Source: Teratosphaeria epicoccoides
Lineage: Eukaryota; Ascomycota; Dothideomycetes; Mycosphaerellales; Teratosphaeriaceae
Assembly (NCBI GenBank): GCA_021401465.1
Contig: JADDMT010000027.1
Location: 186,001-250,000, forward strand
Direction: 5' to 3'
DNA: 64,000 bases
The notes beneath the pieces were generated by a model that was not told the DNA's origin, did not search any database, and worked only from the letters and a program-made list of their open reading frames with translations. Made by a program: the position numbers and the translations under genes. Shown piece after piece: positions 11,235 through 23,445 of the stretch; within the stretch, counting starts at the first letter, position 1; each line of letters opens with the position of its first letter.

Positions 11235-12283
11235 ATGAGACAAGAACACCATGTACGGACAGCCTCTAATGGTCGAAAGGTGCTCCCGCCTCATGCAAGA
11301 CCGTCAAAGCCGCCGGCATTGAAAAGAGGAAGCACTTGTAATAGTGCATATTCGCAGTGTGGTACTTTGTCTGCGACTAGGACAAATCGCAGGTCAGTGC
11401 CTGACTTCACCGCGCCGTCGAATGACGAATGTGAGGACATGGCAAGCTTTCTACAGTTCTGGTGAGAGTGGATATCAATGACCATCTTGATTACGCTAAC
11501 AAGAGAATAGCACAACATGTGAACGTCAAATAATCAATCCACAGCCTAGCAGACTTTATTGCTCAGAAGTGTCAGTGATGCATGAGAAGACTGTGAAGGG
11601 GCCTTTCCGCTAACTGCGACAGCTGCCGGCGAAGAGATAGCGCCCACCCTGCCCCATTGCCGCCACAATTACCTCCTTTGGCCCCGTCATTACCTACATA
11701 TGCCTCTTCGCAGCCACCAGATATAGTTCCACAACGCTCGCCGACTGTTGTTAGACCATTATCGCTTACATACTCTGACCTCGCTTCCTCTGAAAACGGA
11801 TCGCCCCGGGAGCATACTTCGGACTATCTGGACCACGCTGGTACTTTTACAAGACCTCGCTTGGACAGCTGGAACGCAGACTCGCACCGCAACACCAGGC
11901 CCAGCTACAAACGCTCATCGACAAACACAGACAGCAGCACCGTGCCCTCTTTGAGCCATACACCGAGCTCCTCCATCGGCACCGTCGGCTCGGTCGTATT
12001 GCAGCGTCCTATACCATCTCGGCACAACAGGTCGTATTCAACGTACTCGCCCAGATCAGAGGACCTCGTCAATCCATACTCAACATTGGCGCCTCCAGGT
12101 CCGCTGCATTCCCAAGACGCCAGTCTGAAGAGCTGCGCCAGTACTGTCACGGCTTTTCGCATCGCCGAAGCAGGCGAGATGTCATATGAGAACCGGCGCT
12201 CCGCAAACAGGAGAGACTCATCAGCGCATGGTAGTCTGAAACAGCTTTTCAGCCACAAAGCAATGAAGGCGCCACCTTCGTGA
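11235..12283 (+). CDS. Ecl1-like life-span regulatory factor, three exons
   Basis: Exons 11235-11461, 11511-11570 and 11623-12283. Both introns (49 and 52 nt) are GT-AG with GCTAAC branch sites and the phases close. The splices create MASFLQF-CTTCERQI-INP and SRLYCSE-VCRRRDSAHP, a CxxC...C...C arrangement matching the short zinc-binding motif of the Ecl1 family (life-span regulatory factor). In fission yeast, Ecl1 proteins extend chronological life span and respond to nutrient and zinc limitation. The rest of the 315-residue protein is Ser/Pro-rich and looks disordered. The four cysteines sit at about residues 76-79 and 90-95, each needing the splice, which argues that the gene is real. The start at 11235 is the first ATG of exon 1; a downstream ATG is possible. 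Confidence 0.72.
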
Positions 12284-12491
12284 TAGAATGGACCATCTGC
12301 ATTTTCAGCACTGGCGTTTGGACACAGGCCACAAACAGCGGCAGGCGTCGGACTGTGGAAGGGCGGTGATGTGTGCATCCGAATGCGCATGCTTCATTGA
12401 CACTTGAGCTTCGTACCATAGAATGATACAAGTAGATGGTCAGGTACAATGGTACCCCCGAGACAATACATGCCAGATCCCGGACGGTGTT

Positions 12492-13660
12492 TCAGGCAGC
12501 CCTCGAGCTCCAGCTCCCCTTGTGTAAATTGACCTCCGCGCCGGCGATCCCCGTTCGTTTGTCTTGGAGCTGGTCGACGCTAAGCACAGGCACATCAATG
12601 TAAGCGTCTAAGACCTCAACGTCGCCATGCCCGTCCTCTGGACTGTCAAGCCCTCTCCCCGAAGGAGCAGCCCTACGCGTGCCAATGCGCCGATATAGCA
12701 GCACGGACAGTACTCCGAATATCAGGAAGGAGCTGCACATGCTACCACAAATAATGTCGTGGTTGTCTTCGGCTACACCTGCACCGTTCCAAAATCGTCC
12801 GCTAACATCGGGACTCACAGCCACTATGAGACCAAGGAGCTGCAACACTCCGACCACGATGGCCACTGCTACAGTGACAGCAGTCAGCACGCACCGATAC
12901 TACAAGACCGTGATGGCATCCTTTGCTTGCCGCGCCGACGTATATGCACTCATGATTGCCGCGCCATCTGGAGTATCCAGTAGACACATGTCAGCCGTGA
13001 AGGAAACAGGGAAGAAGAGAACCAGCCAACATGGAGAAGCTTTGGCAGCTTGGATGGATGATATGCCCAGCAAACCCATGCCAAACAGCACCCGAATTGG
13101 GTCCATCTTCCATGGTCTGTCAACAATCTTGAACGGTCTCTTGACAGGGGCTATCATGCAGCCGCCTCCTTCGAAGCCTGCTTCCCATGACTCATGGCCC
13201 ACAGACGCAACAATAGCGTTCTGCAGCTGATCATGAAGCTGGTACGGGATGTAGCCACAGACGAAGCCGAGCAATGAGAAATGCAGCAGCTGCCGACGAA
13301 TCAAAGATGCCGCCGACTTTGGAGCATGCGCCGAATTTGTCAGAGATGGCTACTGAGCTAGCGGCAACCACGATTGAGGTCATGATCCCCAATTGTCGAA
13401 TGTCCGGGCGTGAAGAACGTGCCTACAGTGACAGGTTGTTGTTCAAGGGCAAGTAGCCTTCGGGTCACAAGGTCAGTGGCCGAGATGTGATCTGCATCAA
13501 GCATGTCGTAGGCATAGCGTCCAGGCGAGCACAGCAGCAAGACCAGAGACGAATAGTAGTGCAGAACGATCGCACATGCTATTCAGGCATAAGGTTGACC
13601 GTTATCAGCGGGAGCACCGCGGCAATTGTCTTGCCCGGCAGCAGCCGAAGCATGGTACTC
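12492..13660 (-). pseudogene. Decayed nickel/cobalt transporter (NiCoT family)
   Basis: Pieces in three minus-strand frames line up in order with a fungal NiCoT permease. They are: AVLAWTLCLRHA, DADHISATDLVTRRLL with PVTVGTFFTPGHSTI, IMTSIVVAAS...DKFG, LGFVCGYIPYQL, GGGCMIAPVKRPFKIVDRPW, LLGISSIQ, LFFPVSFTADMCLLDTPDG, and after a stop VLTAVTVAVAIVVGVLQLLG to FGVLSVLLYRR. Lesions seen: frameshift near 13,499 between RHA and DADH; extra base in a GGGG run at 13,387-13,390; frameshift near 13,270; loss of about eight codons where the family has a GFDTxSE motif, near 13,075; in-frame TAG at 12,900-12,902 where the family has Tyr. NiCoT proteins import Ni2+/Co2+. The upstream limit is approximate. 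Confidence 0.85.
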
Positions 13661-13867
13661 GCTGACGAGGGTCGCCAGCCTGAGACTGCACTTTTGACCT
13701 CCAGGCCTTGGTGCTTCGTTCATCGTGAAGCTGAAGGCGTTGAGCAACTTGAGAGTTGCTCGAGAAAGGCTTGCGTGTTCGTGATGCGCACCATTGGCGG
13801 TCATTGTTGACGAGCGGATCTTTTGATGGCAGTGGGGCAGAAACAGCGGGGTGCCGAAATCTGCCAC

Positions 13868-15254
13868 CTAGGTGAGCTTGGATAGACAGAGACTAGCATT
13901 AGTGCCACCAAATCCAAAGGAGTTCGTCAATGCAGCGTTGACTTGGTGTGCCTGCGCTGTATTAGGGACATAGTTGCAGTCGAAGTCCGCGGCTGGATCT
14001 CCAGGATTCTCAAGATTCAAGGTTGGCGGCAGAACATCCTACCAGGGTCAGCTGCAATAAAGTTGATAGTCGTGGAGAATACTCACGTTGTGTATTGCCA
14101 AAATGGTAAATATAGCCTCTACGGCGCCAGCAGCACCAAGCAAGTGACCAACGGCACCTTTGGTACTGCCAATGTTGATGTCTGAAGCCTGTCGTCGCCC
14201 ATCCGGGCCGAGCAAAAGTCTCTTGACTGCTCTATTCTCAGCAGCATCACCCAAGACTGTAGAAGTTGCATGGGCGTTGACGTAGTCGACATTCGCAGGC
14301 TTCAGCTGAGCATGCCGAAGCGCTTGCCTCATGGCCAGAAATGCTCCCTCACCGTTCTCTCGTGGGGCAGTCATGTGGTAGGCATCAGACGACAGCCCGT
14401 ACCCTTTCACCTCTGCATATACGCGAGCACCTCGAGCTTTGGCGTGCTCAAGCTCCTACAAGATTGTCAACAATATCCGAGAAGCCATACTGTATACATA
14501 CCTCCAGAACTACCACACCTGCGCCCTCGCCCATGACGAAACCAGCCCGGTCCCGGTCAAATGGACGAGAGGATGCAGATGGGCTATCATTCCATTCCGT
14601 AGCGAGACTGCGAGCTCTGGCGAAGCCAGCGATCGCGAGAGGGTGGATGCAGGACTCTGCGCCACCGGCGACCATCACATCGGCGTCCCCAAACGCTATG
14701 AGACGAGATGCATCCCCTACAGCATGCAGACCAGTGGTGCAAGCGGTAGTAGCGGCATGATTCGGCCCTTTGAATCCATATCGAATGGAGACATGACCCG
14801 CCGCCAGATTGATCAGAAGGCGTGGCACAAACAGAGGCGACACCTTCTTGTAGCCGCCCCGGTCGAACGCCACCGATGTCCTATAAGCTTCGTCAAGATT
14901 GCCAATGCCCGATCCGATCGCGACGCCAGTAGCCTCGAGGTCTCTGCCATCTGTAGGATGCCAGCCAGCGTCGTGTAGGGCTTCGTGAGCAGATGCGATC
15001 GCATACTGGGCGAAGAGAGCCATCTGACGCTCATCGCCGGCGAGGAGCCAATCTTTGGCTTGCCATCGGCCATCACTGCGACTGCCATTCGGGACAAGGC
15101 CTGCTACCTTGCTGGGCAGCAGATCAAATTGCGGTCCTTTAGTCGTGGTCGAAGCAATGCCACTGGCAGAATCAAGGAGACGCCGCCATGTATGATTGAT
15201 GCCGGCTCCGAGAGGCGTCACGGCGCCGAGACCAGTGACTACCACCCTTCGCAT
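13868..15254 (-). CDS. CEM1: Mitochondrial-type 3-oxoacyl-[ACP] synthase II (KAS II), three exons
   Basis: Exons 15254-14502, 14455-14087 and 14038-13868; introns of 46 and 48 nt, GT-AG, phase 0. The product is 430 residues, the normal KAS II length. It opens MRRVVVTGLGAVTPLG. The catalytic cysteine lies in TTACTTGLHAVGDA, the two histidines in NAHATSTVLGDA and STKGAVGHLLGAAGA, and the C-terminal loop is NSFGFGGTNASL, so all active-site motifs are intact. It condenses malonyl-ACP with acyl-ACP in mitochondrial type II fatty acid synthesis, which feeds lipoic acid formation. An in-frame ATG at 15,311 would add a basic 19-residue leader that might serve as a targeting peptide; I cannot decide between the two starts. 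Confidence 0.92.
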
Positions 15255-16285
15255 GGCATTTTCGGATGTGCGTGGATGTCGGGGGGTTTTCTCCAGTGTC
15301 CCTGGGTGCACCGGAGAAGGAAATGGGGAGATGCGCGGCTCGCTCAGAACGCGCGACGCGTGACACGCGTCGGGCTCGGACCTTCCTTCCGAACCTCAAA
15401 CCCTCCTTCGCTCCTTCCAAACACATTTGATGAATGCTTGCCTCCCCGTCCACACGCCACGACTGCCATCGTCTACATGACGACTGGAATCATGGTGGAT
15501 GCGAGGGACAGCCCGCGCGCTGCCCAGCACCGACAACGACGGGGCTGAATTGATGGCGATCGTCTCAAGAACGCCGCTGTCACCGAGTTTGTGACGAGGG
15601 CCAAGACATGATCAGCGCGCCATCGTAATGCTACGATTGCAACACAGCTTGGGACGTGGGCGCCGCATTCATATGCAAGCAAAGCAGTCCTGGCTCGTGA
15701 TCTGGTACAGGTGCGCGCGCCTGGCTGCACAAGTTTCCACTGATAGAAGTGGCCCCCTACTGAGATTCGGCACACGGGATGGCGCGCTGGCTGTGCGCTG
15801 AAAGGTCAGAGGCGAATGAATCAATGCTGCCGTCCGGTGTGGAGGCATTTCATCCTGATCTGGCCACCTTGTTTGCATACACTATTGCCATCGCCTAGGT
15901 GGATGCTAAAGTGCTTCGCTCCTGCACAACGCTCATCGAGAATGGAATCAGCAACGAATGGAGTCCGCCTCGACAGCCCCGTCATCACGAGAGGCTTGAA
16001 GGGCAAAGGCTCGTTGTCAGTACTGACAAAGGCAAAATCCGAATGTGGCCAAATCCACTAGTCCTGGATTCCTGGTCTCGGCTTCATCGAGCACGCCCTG
16101 GAACTCCGCGGTCAAGCTTCAGGGCCGAGCTTTTTGCCGCGTCCGTCGCAGTTGAAGACACCTATCATCGTCGCTCAGCCATGGCGCTCACTGTCGGCAG
16201 AGTCTGCCGCAGAGAACACTGGCAGGTAGCTCAGCATGTGATGATCATGCGCGAGTTGGCTTCGGCGTGAAAGCCGCTCACCACT
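15255..16285. other. Divergent intergenic region, KAS II / fucosidase
   Basis: Promoter space for the two divergent genes. Short ORFs only; nothing recognisable. Confidence 0.5.
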
Positions 16286-18718
16286 ATGCATCCAGCTCTG
16301 TCTCTCTGCGCTGTCTTCGTGCTATTGGTCCATGCTGCCTCTCAAGTCGTTATCAACCCGAAGTCAAGCCCAGGAACCGCAGGTGGCGTGCCCTCTCTGC
16401 CCATCGACCTCTCGAGCCTCTACAACAATCGAGCTTTCGCTCGTGGCCCCAACGATGCAGACTTCGACGGCTTCGGCGCCGGCTACCCAGCAGAGCATCT
16501 TCCAGGGAAGAATTTCACATACAGAGGCATAGATTTCCTCTTGCCAGAATACAGCCCAAAGGGCGGCCACGATAATGTCATTGCCCAGGGTCAATTGCTC
16601 AAGATCCCTGAAGGCTACTATGCCGCCGTCCACATGCTGCTCGCTGCAGACAACGCAATGGTCACCGACTCCATTCGAGCGACCTATATAGATGGAGTGG
16701 TAACAAATACCAACATCACCGGATTTCCATGGTGGTCATGGCCCTCGATGTCCGCTCCCTGGCAGTACGCTGGTGATCTGGTTTTCCCACGCCGATACAC
16801 ACGCGAGAACACGGATCTCAACCGCTCAGCCATTTTCCACACAGTCAGTCCGCTGGATGTGACCGATTGGCTGACGTCCCTGCGATTGCCAAATGTCACC
16901 ACCGGTGCGGCACCTGGATCAGGGGTCGGAAAGGTAGATTCCAGGCTTCATGTATTTGCCGTTTCGCTGGTACCCGGGAGCGACGACTGGGGACTCGTCC
17001 TGGAGGTTCAAACGGCGAGGAGTACGAACAGTTGGTTTGAAGGCAGCAAGGCACAGATTTTCGAAGCAGTCATACTTAATCGTGGCGATCAATGGATTCT
17101 CGCAGACGATGCTGTGTATGTGACAGTGGAAGCAGAAAATGCCCGTACCGTCAAGCCAGCAAGAATCAAGCGGCTCCGCCCGGGCGCCGAAGCGCGGGTG
17201 CAGATCGGGGTGGTCAGTAGCGTTGGCAGCGGTGGGGCAGTATCAACCACGGCAAAGATCGTTTTCCACAACATTACACTCCCAACTTACACCTTCGACG
17301 CCACGCTCGGTATACAAGACTACGACTCTACGCCCGCAAGCATATACTCTCACGACGCCCCGGCCTGGTTCGACAATGGCAAATATGGCATCTCGATCCA
17401 CTGGGGGCCCTATTCCGTGCCCGCCTGGGGCGGGCCGGGACCCGACAAGTCTTCCGCAGAATGGTACTGGTACTGGATGAACCAAGGTCCCAGTAGCACG
17501 GGCGAGGGAACTCGTGAACACCACCTGCAGACATATGGCCCAAACATTGCGTACGACGACTTCATTGCCAACTTCACGGCGTCTGCGTACAATCCCAAGG
17601 AATGGGTAGACTTGTTCGCGGACGCGGGAGCTAATTATTTCGTGCTGAGCGCGAGGCACTATGATGGATATGCGCTCTTTGACTCGCCCGCCACTGTGAG
17701 TCTCAGGACGAGCGTCGCGCAGGTTCCGCATAGAAATCTGTTGCAGGAACTGTATGAGGCTGCAGACAAGTATCAGCCGCATCTACGGAAGGGAGCGTAT
17801 TATAGCTTGCCCGAATGGTTTCATCCAGACTATCATGGCTTCGCTGAATGGCCAGGCGGCAACGCTACGCATCCATACACGAAGGAGACGCTGCCTTACT
17901 TAGGCTACGTGCCCCTCAAGAACTTCGTGCAAGAGAAGATGCTGACGGAAATGCGCACCCTCGCCTCCATGGGCACCGACCTCCTCTGGTGCGACATTGG
18001 CGGCCCAAACCCGACAATGGACTTCGCGGCGGAATACTTCAACCATGCCAGGAAAGACCGAGACCGCCAAGTCGCCATCAACAATCGATGTGGCATCGAG
18101 GGAGATTTTGACACGGCCACCTACACGGCGCTCCAACCTAATCGCAAGTGGGAGCGAACGGCTAGCCTGGATCCTTTCAGCTATGGCTACAGCCGCGCCA
18201 CGCCGGACGACGCATACATGAAACCGAACGAAATCGTCAAGAGGCTCGTGGAAGCCATATCACTAAACGGCAACTTTCTCCTCAACATTGGTCCCGACGC
18301 TCAAGGTACCATCCCCTCTGTTCAGCGCAACGCCGTCCGCACCGCTGGCGCTTGGATTAAATCTCACGCCGAAGCCATCTACAACACAACCTTCTGGTCG
18401 CTTACCCCAAATTCCGCCTCCGCCTCCGCCAACCGTAATGCAAACATCCATTTCACTGAAACCCTCGACGCATTCTACATTTTCGTGCTCGAGGCCCGAC
18501 TCAACGCCACGGTGTCGATCCATGCGCCCGTGCCGGCCATTCCAGGCGACGAAGTGACAATAGTGGGCGGGCCGAAAGCAGGGAGTATGGTAAAGAGCTG
18601 GCTGGACAGCAATGGCACTTTGAGGTTGGAGGTTGGAGCGGATGTGAGGGCAGTAGAGGATTTGGCGTGGGTGTTCAAGATCAAGTATGAGTGCCGTATG
18701 ACCGATGCAATTGTCTGA
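16286..18718 (+). CDS. Secreted GH29 alpha-L-fucosidase
   Basis: Single-exon, 810 residues. Residues 1-19 form a signal peptide (MHPALSLCAVFVLLVHAASQ). An N-terminal beta-rich region of about 330 residues precedes the GH29 barrel, which begins near DAPAWFDNGKYGISIHWGPY. Barrel landmarks are YFVLSARHYDGYALF, GAYYSLPEW, TDLLWCDIGG with the Asp expected as nucleophile, and NGNFLLNIGPDAQG. Many N-x-S/T sites fit a secreted glycoprotein. It should release terminal alpha-L-fucose from glycans outside the cell. Fungal GH29 enzymes with a long N-terminal extension are known, so the length is not unusual. The predicted pair of acid/base residues cannot be assigned by eye. Confidence 0.93.
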   Translation: MHPALSLCAVFVLLVHAASQVVINPKSSPGTAGGVPSLPIDLSSLYNNRAFARGPNDADFDGFGAGYPAEHLPGKNFTYRGIDFLLPEYSPKGGHDNVIAQGQLLKIPEGYYAAVHMLLAADNAMVTDSIRATYIDGVVTNTNITGFPWWSWPSMSAPWQYAGDLVFPRRYTRENTDLNRSAIFHTVSPLDVTDWLTSLRLPNVTTGAAPGSGVGKVDSRLHVFAVSLVPGSDDWGLVLEVQTARSTNSWFEGSKAQIFEAVILNRGDQWILADDAVYVTVEAENARTVKPARIKRLRPGAEARVQIGVVSSVGSGGAVSTTAKIVFHNITLPTYTFDATLGIQDYDSTPASIYSHDAPAWFDNGKYGISIHWGPYSVPAWGGPGPDKSSAEWYWYWMNQGPSSTGEGTREHHLQTYGPNIAYDDFIANFTASAYNPKEWVDLFADAGANYFVLSARHYDGYALFDSPATVSLRTSVAQVPHRNLLQELYEAADKYQPHLRKGAYYSLPEWFHPDYHGFAEWPGGNATHPYTKETLPYLGYVPLKNFVQEKMLTEMRTLASMGTDLLWCDIGGPNPTMDFAAEYFNHARKDRDRQVAINNRCGIEGDFDTATYTALQPNRKWERTASLDPFSYGYSRATPDDAYMKPNEIVKRLVEAISLNGNFLLNIGPDAQGTIPSVQRNAVRTAGAWIKSHAEAIYNTTFWSLTPNSASASANRNANIHFTETLDAFYIFVLEARLNATVSIHAPVPAIPGDEVTIVGGPKAGSMVKSWLDSNGTLRLEVGADVRAVEDLAWVFKIKYECRMTDAIV

Positions 18719-19565
18719 TAGTCCTGGCTCGGATCTGATGCCTAGAATCACGCAGTACTGGATCAGGAGCATTTTTACGCGGCAGACGGATCGGTCCTTG
18801 GCCTGCAAATGATATGAATCGTTTAGGGAAGCAGAACTGGATATCATCTGGCTTGAGTTGAGCTCAGAGAGCAAGAATCCAGTCGTATCTAAGACCTGAT
18901 GGATTTGGGTCACGCGCAAAGCGGTCATCTTACGAGTTTGTAGACCCGGGACAGTTCGAACCAGATCAACACTTGAGAGACCGTAGCACTATGTCCCACT
19001 TCGAAATGCTCCTCAATGTAAGGACGAATCGATCAATGCACTTCGATTACTGCGCGAACGGACACAAGCCGACTTCCAGCACGACCGCACACTATCTCGG
19101 CGGACACCAGCACAGTGCAGAACGGCGAGGTCCTCCATGGATGCTTCGGGCGGTTCTTACTCCTGAGTACTGCGCTCCACACTTACGCCACTGTGAATGC
19201 GTATATATGCTGACGGACCGAATCCATCTGTAGACCTTGCCGTCGACCTGAAACTACAAGAAGGATGAGCCGCAGACAGGCCTCCCGATTGGCCAGGGAT
19301 CGATCTAGTTGTGGTGCGGGACGTCCCTAATGAATAGCCGGTGTTAGAACAGAGCTGAACACGAACAACATCCCTCATGATCTGTAAGATTGTGGCCTCG
19401 TGATCACGACCCCTTTTGAACACCATGTTAGCAAAGACAGTTCCTTGCTTAGTGTCAATTCATTTGCTGAAGATGGAGCGCGCTCCCAATGTAACAACAC
19501 TTCCACTCCCCTGCAGAGAAAGCTTGAAGAACAGACAGTCATACAAGACAACCACGACTCACGCA
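18719..19565. other. Intergenic after the fucosidase
   Basis: No gene or repeat recognised; contains the 3' flank of the fucosidase and upstream sequence of the first small secreted protein candidate. Confidence 0.45.
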
Positions 19566-20049
19566 ATGATGGCAAGGCTTATGAACATTATCTCGCTTAT
19601 TCTCTGCACCAGTCCCTTCCTCGCCTCTGGGCAAGTGATCCCAGATCTCCAACCTTCCATCCTCACAAGGCTAACAGCTCAATCGACAGGCGTGGCGACA
19701 CCGGTCTGCGCTGCCAGACCATCGAAAGAAACACAAGCAAGCGAGTCTTTGATGTCGGCAGCGAATACACCAAGGTACGCTCCACTAGATGATCCAACAT
19801 CCATCCTCGTCGTCCCGGGAAAGCTCGCCTGACATCGTTTCTTCGCAGCATATTGTATTGGATATGGATAAGATGCACCTAGGCCCAAGCCCTATCTACA
19901 AGCGCCATGGTCTAGTCTGCGTTGCGCTTACCATGAAAGAGGCTGAAGACTTCCCGCAGTATTGTCGAGGAAATTGTGTTCCGGGTCACCCGCAGTATAC
20001 ATGCCATGTCGTGAATAGTGGATGCTGTGGTGACGGAGCGCCATGTTGA
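19566..20049 (+). CDS. Candidate small secreted cysteine-rich protein A, three exons
   Basis: Model: exons 19566-19634, 19718-19774 and 19849-20049, all phase 0. Exon 1 encodes a plausible signal peptide (MMARLMNIISLILCTSPFLA) ending ASGQ. Exon 3 encodes the mature cysteine-rich end with seven cysteines (HGLVC, PQYCRGNCVPG, YTCHVV, SGCCGDGAPC) and stops right after the last Cys. Product about 108 residues, no family recognised. The intron 3' sites are ordinary (CAG), but the second exon is poorly constrained and the acceptor at 19717 was chosen because it keeps the frame. Small secreted Cys-rich proteins of this size are often effectors or antimicrobial proteins; that is inference. Confidence 0.45.
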
Positions 20050-22223
20050 GTCAGCGATCACTGTGGTCGAGCGAAGGGAACTATTGTCGCGGAAGGTCCG
20101 CTCGTGTGTCGACGGGTTGGTTGTTGGATGGAGTGGTAGATCGAAAGTAAGCAGCCACCTGCAGTCGGTGTCAACGCTGTCAATTGGCCCATGAATATTA
20201 TGCTACGATCGCACGTCGCAGCTGTGGCGTCAATGTGACTGGCTTTCGTAGCGTTCGTGTCCATAAGACGGCGCCGACGGTTCCGGTCAATAGCCAGAGG
20301 CTCGAGTCTGGAATCCTGAAACCGGGACTCTGGTGTCTGGCATCGCTTTCTTGCCACACCTGGTGTGAATGCCAAGCACACTAGCTACCTAGCTGATGGC
20401 AGTGACCAGACTAGAGTCGGTCAGATGATGATATGTCGTGAAGCACTTGATGGTAGGAAGCCAAGTGCAGTCCAGACGGATGCTGATCTGCCTAAACGTA
20501 ATTACTGCAGGTGCTGTCAATTAGTGTGTGCTCAGAATTGATATTGACCAGGATCTCGTTTGACTGGCTGGTGTCAGGATGCTACGTTTCAATCAGACGT
20601 CATCAGGTTTTGTCTCAAATGACGGACGTGTGAAGGGATGATGGCGACGCTACCTTTCGAGGTATTAATGCACACAGCCTGGAAATCGCAGACATGGATG
20701 CGTACCTCAGCTTTCGACCTGTAGACAATCAGACATGTCATCTGATTATCAGGTCAATCTGTCAGCGCCACTTTCAGCTTCAGCATCATTGTCGGCTTTC
20801 ATGTCAGCAGTGATGGCGCAGCGGCTTGCCACTCGCCGCTGGTACAGCCGTTAGCACGGAGGCCAGGACTGGAACCATCATGGGTTTACTGATCAAGGCC
20901 CAGAGGCTGACCTGCTGATATGCAGAGAGGATATCTCTCGGCTTCCCGGACACGCTGGCTTGATCATTGCCGTCAGCAAGGCTGGTGATTGGGAGAGGCG
21001 CTTGGGCTTGATTCTGCTCTTGGCAGAGTCCCTTGCTCGTTTTATGAGCAAAGGTTCGCGACAAGTCCAAGAGACAGGAAGGACCACGTCCGCATACGCA
21101 TATGCGGACGTCTTCAAGTTTTTCGAGTGAAGTAGGAACCTCAGCTCCTGTATTATCCCTGCGCTCCCAAACCAACTCAACGGGTGTCAAGATTTCTGCA
21201 TTTCGCAACACATCATAACACGCCAGTTGCCAGCATGTATACAGAAACCATCCGTGATGGCATGTGCCCCCAAGATCGAGCCCGGCATGTACTGAGGTAT
21301 GCTTGTGGTTCCTGTTGATTCATTGGGTTTGACATGCTGGGTGGGTACCAGGAATCGGCGTGAACGACGTCCTCCAGCACCTCGGTGCCTTGAGCGTCGC
21401 GCCAGATCTGCCATGTCGGAAAGCTCCAGTCGGCTACATCTCTGATGTCTGCTGGGAAGATGACATTGGATCATCGAGCCGCAATTCGCTGTGTAACTGC
21501 GGCGTACCCAGCCACGAGGACAAGATAGGGCGGCAGGACCGGGTAATGGGGAGTGAGCCTCTCGACCTGTATTCGTGGGCAATGTAAATACTGGTCTGAA
21601 GACGTACGAGACAGAATTGTCTTCGACGGCGAGGGGAGCGCAAATGAGGCCGAAAGGTTCACAGCCAGCATCCAGGTCTTGGTGCAGACTGACCGAGCAT
21701 GAGTGGCTCTGGCCCAACGTCCTGTCCGAGCTGGTCTTGCGAATTGTACGGGCCCATATACAACAGTCGACACTATGAGTGGTGTTTGCCAAGACTCTCG
21801 TCCGCCTGAGGCTTTGTTGGAGGAAGTTGACCTGGATTGTTCGAAAGGTCTGCTGGCGGCATTGTGAGCTCGCCAAGCCTTGGACGAGACACCTGCTTCC
21901 ACGCGGTGTCAGTCCGAGTCGATCGCAATCGCACAATGGCGCATGTTTCTCGCGTTTCCTACGGTTGACGAATGTCACACTAGCTGCTGTGGCCGGGTCG
22001 GCGGCGACCGACCTTTCAACCGATCGCCTCCTAGTGTTGAATTGGGGTACAGAAGTCCCTCGCCAAACTGGTCCTCGCCAGACTCGGTGATTGCTACTGT
22101 AACAGCGTCAGTGATAAGCCGTAGTACCACAGCCGCCTTCACGCTACCGCACCCAGTACGTCTCCTCAGACTTTCGGCATCCCACTCACGTCTCATCAGC
22201 CTACACTTCATACCGCAGCAGCC
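20050..22223. other. 2.2-kb gene-poor stretch
   Basis: Open frames up to about 260 codons on the minus strand (21.2-22.0 kb) have no domain, no signal peptide and biased composition. No repeat family or RNA was recognised. Flanked on both sides by small secreted protein candidates. Confidence 0.4.
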
Positions 22224-22648
22224 ATGCTCAGGAGCGCAGCCTTGGTGATGTTCGTCGCGGTCGTCCTCATGGAATTTGGCACCGCATATCTCTGGTGCAA
22301 CAGCGGTACACACATACACACATGCCAAAACAGACCCAAAGCCTCACAAATAGTCACACTGACCCCGATCTTCAGGCTTCGAAGACAACGGCACCTGCAA
22401 AAGGGCAAACCTGCATTGCTACTGCGTAAGCACCTTGAGACCTTGTCCCTCGCAGTAGTCCTGATAGCAGAACGCAGTGCCTCGGAGTGGATTCACCCGC
22501 GGATCCTGAGTTTCCGCACCAGAGGGTTCCCTATGGGGAGTATACTCCAACAGCAAAGAATTCGAACTCCAGATGGTGTCTAAACAAGGGATCGATCATG
22601 TGTGCTGGGCCTGAGGAAGGCCCTTACGTTGATCCTTGGAATACATAG
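22224..22648 (+). CDS. Candidate small secreted cysteine-rich protein B, three exons
   Basis: Exons 22224-22305, 22376-22425 and 22478-22648; introns of 70 and 52 nt, GT-AG, and the frame closes exactly on a TAG. Exon 1 encodes a signal peptide (MLRSAALVMFVAVVLM...GTA). The mature part carries seven cysteines: AYLWCNSG, NGTCKRANLHCYC, CLGVDSP, SRWCLNKG, SIMCAGPE. The protein is about 100 residues, not recognised. The second intron lies exactly between two adjacent Cys codons (TAC TGC | TGC CTC), the same arrangement as in candidate C at 23.4 kb. Exon 3 is longer than in C and ends YVDPWNT. Secretion is predicted; function unknown. Confidence 0.62.
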
Positions 22649-23445
22649 AACAGCGAGAGCGACGTGCGTGCTAGATTTGCTGGCGAGCTCTCTTTGGTGG
22701 CTCATCGAGCGGGAGGGATCGGTAGTATGGCGGCGGGGGTACGTCAAACATGACCTGTGGATTCATGCTGGTGAGGATTGGACCCATGGTAGATATGCAC
22801 TTTCAAGGTCACAACATCGCCGCAGAGCGCTCGAAGCAAGCGACTCACTGGTGCTTCTCAGTCGGACAGACATGGGATGGACTCGCTCTCCTGACCGACG
22901 CCGCATACTCTTTCAAATGCCAGCTGACCGCCTCGAAGTCCCCAGCTCAACGGCACCGTCGACAGCTTTGGACTGTCAAGCAAGCGAGCCGTGACCGCTG
23001 GCTACAGCTTCTATAGCAGATCAAGTCACACGCAGCGGAGAGCTCGGGGCACGGATCCTCTTGGCATAGAAACCGTTCGCTGGTGATGCAAACATGGAGA
23101 GAACCAATCCGTCCTCGTGCGCTGTGCAAACCAATCAGGCGACGCAACGCGAAACCACTGCGCTACGACCGGTGAATCAGCACCACGGACTCCATCCGAT
23201 AGAAACTCCAGTGCTAGATTTAGATACAACCTTGTCTCACCAACATGTCTCACCCCTCGGCACCCCTCGTATAGCCAGCCAGCCCGCGTCCAGACCGAGA
23301 GACCCTCGTGATGGGAAAGCCACCGCGTCCCATAGCGCAGACTGCTCCAGTCACCACCCATGCCCTTCACATCTCCAACGAATCTGAACATCATCCACCT
23401 TTCCCTCTTCCCCCCCCCCCCTGAAAAAAAACCACTCAGCACACC
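22649..23445. other. Intergenic between secreted candidates B and C
   Basis: No convincing gene. A C12 run at 23,410-23,421 followed by A8 lies directly upstream of the start of candidate C. Confidence 0.4.

Noticed and set aside
14439..15548. Several plus-strand frames opposite KAS II
   Set aside because: Shadows of the KAS II exons, whose active-site motifs are complete.
21187..21978. Minus-strand frame of about 263 codons in the gene-poor tract
   Set aside because: No start context, domain or signal peptide; composition looks like chance.
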